A stretch of 20,942 nucleotides of DNA from IMG/VR virus record IMGVR_UViG_3300017782_000287, positions 1-20,942 of that record; one strand, written 5' to 3'. This document shows, piece by piece, positions 15,257-20,223 of this stretch. Origin of the DNA: a virus. Both the position numbers and the translations under genes were made by a program. Position 1 is the first letter of the stretch; each line of letters begins with the position of its first letter. The notes beneath the pieces are model-generated. The model was not told where the DNA came from. It worked only from the letters and a program-made list of their open reading frames with translations, and ran no database searches.

Positions 15257-15670
15257 ATGAAAAAAGTAAGACTTTCAAATAACCCACATAATAAACTAAG
15301 GACAGGAGTTAATCGGTTGCCTCATCAGAAATATGAGCGAGCAATGCACAAAATGAACTTTGATAAAAAGTCAGGCGAAGAAATTCCGCTCGAGCAAGTA
15401 ATTGAAAATTGCGTTGAAGAGCTGGAAAATTTTCGGCTTTCGTTTTACGTGATGGGTAACGATATTCAAATCGCTGAAGACTATTGCTACAAAATACAAT
15501 CGTTTTTAGATTATGTCGATAATAATTGGTATCGATATGACACAGATAGTGCAAAAGTTATAAAAATTGCAAACCTATGCACGCAAAATTTATACGCATC
15601 TCGTCAATTACATAAGGCCTTACGAACTATTAACGAAGTCGAAAAGTTTTTCGATCCAGTTTATGGATAA
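15257..15670 (+). CDS. Unknown 137-residue helical protein
   Basis: I chose the ATG at 15257 because the sequence before it, AATCAAACAACACAAACA, is the shared A-rich leader; an in-frame ATG at 15224 would put that leader inside the coding region. The product opens MKKVRLSNNPHNKLRTGVNR and then is mainly helical (EEIPLEQVIENCVEELENF, IQIAEDYCYKIQSFLDYVD, SRQLHKALRTINEVEKFF). No motif is recognised. Codon use (for example CTCGAGCAAG, TCGTTTTT) is somewhat less AT-biased than in the flanking gene at 14903. Confidence 0.7.
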   Translation: MKKVRLSNNPHNKLRTGVNRLPHQKYERAMHKMNFDKKSGEEIPLEQVIENCVEELENFRLSFYVMGNDIQIAEDYCYKIQSFLDYVDNNWYRYDTDSAKVIKIANLCTQNLYASRQLHKALRTINEVEKFFDPVYG

Positions 15671-15683
15671 TTAATTTATTTAT

Positions 15684-15724
15684 CCGCCTTGCCTGACCTT
15701 GAAATAGCGGTCAGGTTTCGGTGG
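15684..15724 (+). other. Two-tier RNA hairpin upstream of ardC-like gene
   Basis: An inner seven-pair stem CCTGACC/GGTCAGG (15692-15698 and 15709-15715) is capped by a 10-base loop. An outer stem CCGCC/GGTGG (15684-15688 and 15720-15724, one G-T pair) is separated by small internal loops. The 3' side runs into GGTGGTAAAAACCA, a word nearly repeated at 16763-16776, and then the A-rich leader of the next gene. Confidence 0.5.
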
Positions 15725-15760
15725 TAAAAACCATTAATAAACAACTAAAACAACACAATT

Positions 15761-16714
15761 ATGAAAGCTGAAATCTATAATAAAATTAACGACATCGTAA
15801 TCGCAGGATTAGAAAAGAAAGGTATGAAATGGTTCAGACCGTGGAGGAATGCAAACGGACTCGTTGATGGTGCATACAATTACACTACAAAGAGAGCTTA
15901 TAACGGGTTTAATATATTCCTGTTAAATGCTGTTATGGCTGATCAAGGATACGAGTTTAATCAATGGTTAACATTCAAGCAAGTATCAGCTCTTAAAGGA
16001 AAGGTGATCAAAGGTCAAAAAGCTACAGATGTTTACCTTTGGAACAACGGTTATTTTGATAATGTCAAGAATGTTTACATCAGCTCAAAGGATGTAAAGA
16101 ATATTAATCTTAAAGAGAAGACAAAAACAGGATCACTTCGCTACAGGAAGACCTACAGCATTAGATTCTATAAAGTATTTAATGTATCACAATGTGAAGG
16201 TATTGAACCTCATAAAACAGAAGATAAAGTAGAGGTTATCAATGAGCCAATCGAAGTAGCTGAAAGTTTAGTTAAGGACTTTGTTGAAAGAGAAAATAAC
16301 TTTAAGATTGTTCATAGAGAAAACAGAGCATATTACAATAAGACAAATGATTTTATTAATATGCCTGAGATGAATTCATTCATCGGATCAGAATCTTACT
16401 ACAAGACATTGTTTCACGAAATGGTGCATAGTACAGGACACAATTCTAGACTCAACAGGAAGACCTTAGAAGAGGTTTCATCATTCGGTAGCGTAGAGTA
16501 TTCAAAGGAGGAGTTGGTCGCTGAGATCGGCTCAATGTACTTAACAGGTCTATTAGGGATTGAATGTGAGGATACAATGGAGAATTCTCAAGCATATATC
16601 AAAGGATGGTGTAAGCATCTGAGAGAAGCCAAAGATGAGTGCATATACGCAATGCAACAGGCAACCAAAGCTGTTAACTATATAAAGGAAGGTAAAGCAG
16701 TAAATATTAACTAG
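15761..16714 (+). CDS. ArdC-like antirestriction protein
   Basis: The 317-residue protein has the two-part plan of ArdC proteins. The N-terminal domain (about 1-140) includes MKWFRPWRN, the YNGFNIFLLN segment and GQKATDVYLW, typical of the single-strand DNA-binding ArdC_N domain. The C-terminal zincin-like metallopeptidase domain has LFHEMVHSTGH (His219-Glu220...His223) and EELVAEIGSMYL (Glu255 as third ligand), all intact. Known ArdC proteins protect incoming single-stranded DNA from host restriction. Expression early in infection fits its place in the rightward module. It is preceded by a two-tier hairpin and an A-rich leader, with no promoter of its own visible. Confidence 0.85.
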   Translation: MKAEIYNKINDIVIAGLEKKGMKWFRPWRNANGLVDGAYNYTTKRAYNGFNIFLLNAVMADQGYEFNQWLTFKQVSALKGKVIKGQKATDVYLWNNGYFDNVKNVYISSKDVKNINLKEKTKTGSLRYRKTYSIRFYKVFNVSQCEGIEPHKTEDKVEVINEPIEVAESLVKDFVERENNFKIVHRENRAYYNKTNDFINMPEMNSFIGSESYYKTLFHEMVHSTGHNSRLNRKTLEEVSSFGSVEYSKEELVAEIGSMYLTGLLGIECEDTMENSQAYIKGWCKHLREAKDECIYAMQQATKAVNYIKEGKAVNIN

Positions 16715-16720
16715 TTTTTG

Positions 16721-16778
16721 TTTGGTTCTGCCATCAGTCTGCATAGAGATATGCGGACTTTTGGTGGTAGAAACCAAA
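16721..16778 (+). other. Long three-tier RNA hairpin after ardC-like gene
   Basis: Three stacked stems are seen: TTTGGTT/AACCAAA (16721-16727 and 16772-16778), CTGCCA/TGGTAG (16728-16733 and 16765-16770, one G-T pair), and AGTCTGCAT/ATGCGGACT (16736-16744 and 16751-16759, one G-T pair) with a six-base loop AGAGAT. That is 22 pairs in 58 bases. It begins six bases after the ardC-like stop, lacks a following T-run, and its 3' strand merges into the A-rich leader of the next gene. Confidence 0.6.
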
Positions 16779-16800
16779 TATTAATTTAAACAACAACACA

Positions 16801-17262
16801 ATGAAAACAATTCTAAAAGAAAAAGTTCAATTCGATTTATTCCAAGTGAATACAAGTTATGAAAGTGGTAATGAAGGAACTGATACCATTAATGGTCTGG
16901 ATATGATTGGGGAACATACTTATGGCATCAACAACCCATATTCATCTTTAAATAAAAGTCAGCAAGAAGAGAGAAGAACATATTTAAAATCAAGAATCTT
17001 TGCAATCAATTTTTTAGATAATAAATCTGTATGGGAATCCAAAATGGATTATGTAGCTAGAGAACTAGGATTAAATGAAGATAAATGTTACTATCGTATA
17101 AATACAGTAACTGAACCAGATCCCGTAATTCAGATAAAAGGAAGATCGGGAAAGAAAGATTGGGAAATACACCTAACAAAAGTAGATCCAATTATTCCTA
17201 TATGCTATGATGAATGGAGATATGATTCTGTTCTTAAAGATGAGGAAGCTACAGACTTTTAA
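16801..17262 (+). CDS. Unknown 153-residue protein
   Basis: The protein opens MKTILKEKVQFDLFQVNTSY. A polar N-terminal third (GNEGTDTINGLDMIGEHTYG) is followed by a charged helix (LNKSQQEERRTYLKSRIFAI) and a more beta-like C-terminal part (YYRINTVTEPDPVIQIKG, KDWEIHLTKVDPIIPI). No known domain. It starts after the leader CAAATATTAATTT plus AAACAACAACACA, and a hairpin starts five bases after its stop. Confidence 0.7.
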   Translation: MKTILKEKVQFDLFQVNTSYESGNEGTDTINGLDMIGEHTYGINNPYSSLNKSQQEERRTYLKSRIFAINFLDNKSVWESKMDYVARELGLNEDKCYYRINTVTEPDPVIQIKGRSGKKDWEIHLTKVDPIIPICYDEWRYDSVLKDEEATDF

Positions 17263-17267
17263 ATAAT

Positions 17268-17297
17268 AAGTAATACCTCGCCATGCGAGGTATTCTT
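17268..17297 (+). terminator. CAT-loop hairpin, copy 1 (terminator or attenuator)
   Basis: AATACCTCGC (17272-17281), loop CAT, GCGAGGTATT (17285-17294) is a perfect ten-pair stem, extended by AAG/CTT around a one-base bulge. It is followed by GTTTCAG, only weakly T-rich. It matches the hairpin at 17684-17712 in loop and outer arms but differs in the stem by compensatory changes. No promoter is visible before the next gene, so partial termination or an RNA processing signal is likely. Confidence 0.6.
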
Positions 17298-17337
17298 GTT
17301 TCAGTAAAAATCAAATATTAATTTTAAAAACAACACA

Positions 17338-17475
17338 ATGAATAAAGAATCAGAATTAAAACAAGCACAAAGTCTATTAGATGAGGCATATGGAATAGTA
17401 ATGAACATTACAGAAGATGATCATCCAATTTTACACAAAATAGATGATGTCCAAAATGATATCGATGAATTATAA
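17338..17475 (+). CDS. Unknown 45-residue acidic peptide
   Basis: The frame reads MNKESELKQAQSLLDEAYGI, then VMNITEDDHPILHKIDDVQN and DIDEL. It is short, helical and acidic. The start is supported by the leader CAAATATTAATTTTAAAAAC plus AACACA directly before ATG, nearly identical to the leader of the gene at 16801. Function is unknown; it may be related to the next gene (similar MN(N)KE...LK..... L N-terminus), weakly. Confidence 0.6.
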   Translation: MNKESELKQAQSLLDEAYGIVMNITEDDHPILHKIDDVQNDIDEL

Positions 17476-17515
17476 ATTATAACTAAACCAAATATTAATT
17501 TAAACTTTAAAACAG

Positions 17516-17674
17516 ATGATGAATAATAAAGAACACTTAAAAAGAGCAACTGATAAGTTAGAAAATATAACTTATTGGATGAAGAAAAGTAAAATACCTT
17601 ATGATGTAAAAAGTTTGAAATTAGTCTTTGATGATGTGATTTCAGATTATTGTGATTATAAGAATAGTAATTAA
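17516..17674 (+). CDS. Unknown 52-residue peptide
   Basis: The frame reads MMNNKEHLKRATDKLENITY, then WMKKSKIPYDVKSLKLVFDD and VISDYCDYKNSN. Either of two adjacent ATG codons may start it. It follows the leader ACCAAATATTAATTTAAACT, which repeats the leader of the gene at 16801. Helical, no known domain. A hairpin starts nine bases after the stop. Confidence 0.6.
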   Translation: MMNNKEHLKRATDKLENITYWMKKSKIPYDVKSLKLVFDDVISDYCDYKNSN

Positions 17675-17683
17675 GTTTAATTA

Positions 17684-17712
17684 AAGAGTACCCTGCCATG
17701 CAGGGTATTCTT
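17684..17712 (+). terminator. CAT-loop hairpin, copy 2 (terminator or attenuator)
   Basis: AAGAGTACCCTGC (17684-17696), loop CAT, GCAGGGTATTCTT (17700-17712) forms a 13-pair stem with one G-T pair. Compared with the copy at 17268, TACCTCGC/GCGAGGTA becomes TACCCTGC/GCAGGGTA, so two positions changed on both strands with pairing kept. It sits between an unknown peptide gene and the tandem membrane peptides. The next gene starts 16 bases later without a visible promoter. Confidence 0.6.
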
Positions 17713-17728
17713 ATATATAGTAATATCT

Positions 17729-17842
17729 ATGATAAAGTATTTTGAAAAATCAATAGCTCTATTTGTAGCTCTTATATTAATAGTTTTAACATTCGTTATT
17801 CCTGCATATATATGTTCTGTAATAGAGTCAATTATAAGTTGA
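17729..17842 (+). CDS. 37-residue single-membrane-segment peptide
   Basis: The frame reads MIKYFEKSIALFVALILIVL, then TFVIPAYICSVIESIIS. Residues about 9-30 are continuously hydrophobic, with Lys residues at the N-terminal side. Its stop is two bases before the next ATG, whose product is also a membrane peptide. Possible roles are a small holin or antiholin, superinfection exclusion or a host membrane modulator. None can be chosen from sequence. Confidence 0.6.
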   Translation: MIKYFEKSIALFVALILIVLTFVIPAYICSVIESIIS

Positions 17843-17844
17843 GT

Positions 17845-17967
17845 ATGAAACCATACAGCAACTTGGTCACAATGGCAATAGGAGTATTCTTTTTGCTGTT
17901 AACAATCTTCGTATACATCGTGATGACCTACACAATAATAGATGTATTTTTTTCATTAATTAAATAA
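17845..17967 (+). CDS. 40-residue single-membrane-segment peptide
   Basis: The frame reads MKPYSNLVTMAIGVFFLLLT, then IFVYIVMTYTIIDVFFSLIK. Hydrophobic from about residue 8 to 34. It follows the membrane peptide gene at 17729 by two bases (TGAGT ATG), so the two are co-translated and may act together. The C-terminus ends in a single Lys. Function unknown. Confidence 0.6.
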   Translation: MKPYSNLVTMAIGVFFLLLTIFVYIVMTYTIIDVFFSLIK

Positions 17968-17978
17968 ACATTTTAAAT

Positions 17979-18134
17979 ATGGATAGTATAAGCAAAATAA
18001 AGCGATCATTACTTGAAAATTATAAACTAGAAATTGTCGAATTTGACATTGAAAAAGCTAAGGAAGAGCTTAGGATGTCAAAAATGCTTCTGCATTACGA
18101 TAGGCAACCGACAACTAAAAATAGTGAATTATGA
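17979..18134 (+). CDS. Unknown 51-residue peptide
   Basis: The frame reads MDSISKIKRSLLENYKLEIV, then EFDIEKAKEELRMSKMLLHY and DRQPTTKNSEL. Charged and helical. Its stop overlaps the next start in ATGA, a translational coupling arrangement. Confidence 0.6.
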   Translation: MDSISKIKRSLLENYKLEIVEFDIEKAKEELRMSKMLLHYDRQPTTKNSEL

Positions 18135-18256
18135 TTGATGTAAAAGATCAGATAGATAAGCTGAATGAACAGCTTAAAAAATGTGAAGAACTAAATAAGC
18201 AATGTTCCGAAACACTAGCAATAATAGAAGTATTAATTAATCATAAATGGAAATGA
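18131..18256 (+). CDS. 41-residue coiled-coil peptide
   Basis: The frame reads MIDVKDQIDKLNEQLKKCEE, then LNKQCSETLAIIEVLINHKW and K. Hydrophobic residues recur in a heptad pattern (I-x2-L-x3-L...), so a coiled coil is likely. It is joined by ATGA to the gene before it and overlaps the start of the next gene by 10 bases. Confidence 0.6.
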   Translation: MIDVKDQIDKLNEQLKKCEELNKQCSETLAIIEVLINHKWK

Positions 18257-18531
18257 ATTATATTTTAAGATCAGGAAAGTACAAGGGTAAAAAGTGGACA
18301 GATGTCCAGACCTATGATAGAGGTTATATTGAGTGGGTTAGAGAGAATCGACCTGAGATGTTAAAACCTTTAAAAAAGAAAGCTGTTAACAGCAAACCAA
18401 TCAACGACAAGGTTAAGTTTATTCCTTTAAGTGATGACGATATTGTCAAAAAGGATATAGATACAATGAAAAGCAAGAAGAAATTCAGGCAGTTCGCATC
18501 TAAAGTTCATAAACACCATAAAAATCTTTAA
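18247..18531 (+). CDS. Small basic protein with a DUF3820-like N-terminus
   Basis: The 94-residue protein begins MEMNYILRSGKYKGKKWTDV, followed by DRGYIEWVREN. The pattern G-K-Y-K-G-K-x-W-x-x-V...Y-(I/L)-x-W is that of the short DUF3820-type domain found alone or at the end of phage exonucleases. The rest is Lys-rich (DTMKSKKKFRQFASKVHKHH) and may bind nucleic acid. An internal ATG at 18253 (MNYILRS) is an alternative start that would avoid most of the overlap with the coiled-coil gene. Confidence 0.65.
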   Translation: MEMNYILRSGKYKGKKWTDVQTYDRGYIEWVRENRPEMLKPLKKKAVNSKPINDKVKFIPLSDDDIVKKDIDTMKSKKKFRQFASKVHKHHKNL

Positions 18532-18535
18532 TAAA

Positions 18536-18751
18536 ATGACATACAAAGAATTTAAATCAAAACACAACTTGAGTAACGACTCGATAGACAGTTTAAAAAT
18601 GCTTAGTGGTTGTGAGGTTTACTCAATAAATTATGAGGATACAGTTGCCATATCAGGAGTAAATGTTGTTTCTCAAGGAGAAGTAATTGATTGCTTAGAT
18701 ACAAACGAAAAAATATCTGAGCTGTTTGAAGAATATTTCAAAAATTGTTAA
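18536..18751 (+). CDS. Unknown 71-residue protein
   Basis: The frame reads MTYKEFKSKHNLSNDSIDSL, then KMLSGCEVYSINYEDTVAIS and ends ELFEEYFKNC. A possible short helix-turn-helix-like start is followed by beta strands, without a clear motif. It is packed between neighbours by 4 and 16 bases, in the same operon. Confidence 0.6.
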   Translation: MTYKEFKSKHNLSNDSIDSLKMLSGCEVYSINYEDTVAISGVNVVSQGEVIDCLDTNEKISELFEEYFKNC

Positions 18752-18767
18752 ATTTAAATTAATAGAA

Positions 18768-18929
18768 ATGAGAACACAAGAAGACGAGTATAACGAGAAA
18801 AAGAAAAATCTCAATATGTCAATACATTATTGCGAAAGAACTTTAGGATTAACTAAAGATGCCCCAATGTTGAAATACTACATTGATGAGAGAGATAAAG
18901 TAATTGACTTTCTAAATAACATACGATGA
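18768..18929 (+). CDS. Unknown 53-residue peptide
   Basis: I take the ATG at 18768 as the start because it follows an A/T-rich leader (AAATTTAAATTAATAGAA). An in-frame start at 18726 would overlap the previous gene. The product reads MRTQEDEYNEKKKNLNMSIH and ends YIDERDKVIDFLNNIR; charged and helical. Its stop overlaps the next ATG (ATGA). Confidence 0.6.
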   Translation: MRTQEDEYNEKKKNLNMSIHYCERTLGLTKDAPMLKYYIDERDKVIDFLNNIR

Positions 18930-19081
18930 ACTACGATGAAAGTTTAGATCAAAACAATCCATACACTATGGATGTATCAGAGTACTGCGAAGAATGCGGT
19001 GAACATAATGGTAGCCATCCAACAGAAGATATTTTCTGTTCTGAGGAATGTTACAAAAAGTATAACTATATAATAGATTAA
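18926..19081 (+). CDS. 51-residue four-cysteine, zinc-binding-like peptide
   Basis: The frame reads MNYDESLDQNNPYTMDVSEY, then CEECGEHNGSHPTEDIFCSE and ECYKKYNYIID. Cys21, Cys24, Cys38 and Cys42 (CxxC-x13-CxxxC) suggest one zinc site of zinc-ribbon or treble-clef type. Acidic, so nucleic acid binding is not obvious; a protein-binding role is possible. Coupled by ATGA to the gene before it. Confidence 0.65.
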   Translation: MNYDESLDQNNPYTMDVSEYCEECGEHNGSHPTEDIFCSEECYKKYNYIID

Positions 19082-19085
19082 AACT

Positions 19086-19247
19086 ATGCCAACACACAAT
19101 AGAAAAACGTTTTATGTAGACTACGTTCCCAGAAAGAAGGAATGGGTAATAAGAAATCTGTCAAGTAAATTAATATTATTTTCTTTTAAGACAGAAAATG
19201 ACGCTAAATCCTTTAAGAGCAAACTAGATAAATACCCAATGGGATAA
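19086..19247 (+). CDS. Unknown 53-residue basic peptide
   Basis: The frame reads MPTHNRKTFYVDYVPRKKEW, then VIRNLSSKLILFSFKTENDA and KSFKSKLDKYPMG. The pattern of beta strands followed by F-x-T-x-x-D-A-x-x-F-x-x-x-L resembles small single-domain phage proteins of unknown function. Basic. It is the last gene of the dense cluster, before a promoter. Confidence 0.6.
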   Translation: MPTHNRKTFYVDYVPRKKEWVIRNLSSKLILFSFKTENDAKSFKSKLDKYPMG

Positions 19248-19280
19248 TTATTTAGAATCAATATAAATTAACAGAAAAAC

Positions 19281-19312
19281 TTGATTATGTGGTCAAAAGT
19301 AGTGTAACTTCG
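19281..19312 (+). promoter_or_regulatory. Promoter before the 42-residue gene
   Basis: TTG (19281-19283), a 21-base spacer, and TAACTTCG (19305-19312), the same -7 variant as at 14230. An A-rich leader (CAACAACAAATATT) leads to the ATG at 19327. Confidence 0.5.
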
Positions 19313-19326
19313 CAACAACAAATATT

Positions 19327-19455
19327 ATGAACAGCAACACAGAAGAACTAATATCGTTTCTAACTTACAGAATTCAAGCTCTTGAACGTGAGTTAGAAGA
19401 AAGCAAAAAGATTAACAGCAAACAGGGTTTAGCGGAAAAAGTAACGAACGTTTAA
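19327..19455 (+). CDS. 42-residue helical peptide
   Basis: The frame reads MNSNTEELISFLTYRIQALE, then RELEESKKINSKQGLAEKVT and NV. The first 30 residues form a likely amphipathic or coiled-coil helix. It has its own promoter and a 14-base A-rich leader. Function unknown; 156 bases without a gene follow. Confidence 0.55.
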   Translation: MNSNTEELISFLTYRIQALERELEESKKINSKQGLAEKVTNV

Positions 19456-19554
19456 TTTTTATTCATTAAGAATTAAATAACAACGCTAAACGAAATATAA
19501 GTGATTTGGGGATGCTTCTGCACTATCTGGAAATCTTATAAATAAGAATAGTAT

Positions 19555-19585
19555 TTTGCTATTCATCTAATAATCAGTAACTTTA
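19555..19585 (+). promoter_or_regulatory. Promoter of the recombination genes
   Basis: TTTG (19555-19558), a 19-base spacer and TAACTTTA (19578-19585), a one-base variant of TAnnTTTG. An AT-rich leader ending AAATTCAAATT precedes the ATG at 19612. The spacing is the usual one for Bacteroidota promoters. Confidence 0.5.
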
Positions 19586-19611
19586 TATCAATTAAATTTT
19601 AAATTCAAATT

Positions 19612-20223
19612 ATGGCAACTAAAACAACCACTAAGAAGAAGTCTGTATTCGAAACATTGAATGCGATTAATGTCAACGAACATACCGAGAATAAAAACGG
19701 ACTAACATATCTGTCTTGGGCGTGGGCTTGGCAAGTAACTAAGGAGAACTATCCAACAGCTATATATACTATATATGAAAGCGCAGAAGGAATGTTCTAT
19801 CATACCGATGGCAAGACAGCTTGGGTAAAGACAGGAGTAACTATTGAAGATGTAGAACACATTGAGTACCTGCCTGTAATGGACTATAGAAATAAGTCTA
19901 TATCTATGAGCAACATAACATCTACCGATGTAAATAAGACCATACAGCGTAGCTTGACTAAGGCTATTGCTAGACACGGACTTGGACTTTACGTTTATGC
20001 AGGTGAAGATTTACCTTCTAAAGATGATGGCAAAACTACAGCTCCAAAAAAGGTAGAAAAGAAAGCTGTTAAACAGGCAGATAGTAGCGAAGAAAAGTTT
20101 GCTTTAGCTAAAGAGTATATTGGCAATCACGGAAACAAAAAGGAGGCAGTCCAAATGTCTTTGAAATGGTATGGTGATATATTTACAGATGCGCAAAAGA
20201 ATGAGCTAAACGCTTTAGTCTAA
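19612..20223 (+). CDS. Single-strand annealing protein, DUF1071/Sak3-like
   Basis: The 203-residue protein has YLSWAWAWQVTKENYPTAIY (about 33-52), the signature start of DUF1071 (Sak3-type, ERF-like superfamily) annealing proteins. The beta-rich middle and TSTDVNKTIQRSLTKAIARH with GLGLYVYAGEDLP (about 103-136) complete the core. The last 65 residues are a Lys/Ala-rich linker and a small helical tail. These proteins bind single-stranded DNA and anneal complementary strands in phage recombination and replication. The following exonuclease gene shares one base with its stop codon (TAATG), so the two likely form a RecE/RecT-type pair. Confidence 0.85.
   Translation: MATKTTTKKKSVFETLNAINVNEHTENKNGLTYLSWAWAWQVTKENYPTAIYTIYESAEGMFYHTDGKTAWVKTGVTIEDVEHIEYLPVMDYRNKSISMSNITSTDVNKTIQRSLTKAIARHGLGLYVYAGEDLPSKDDGKTTAPKKVEKKAVKQADSSEEKFALAKEYIGNHGNKKEAVQMSLKWYGDIFTDAQKNELNALV

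Noticed and set aside
14880-17515. CRISPR-like array
   Set aside because: The repeated A-rich words are only partly alike, irregularly spaced by whole genes, and lie directly before start codons, so they are gene leaders.
17421-17699. Leftward 92-codon open frame
   Set aside because: It runs against two small rightward genes with repeated leaders and across the CAT-loop hairpin. Its Ser/Tyr/Leu/Phe-rich product looks like antisense of AT-rich coding DNA.
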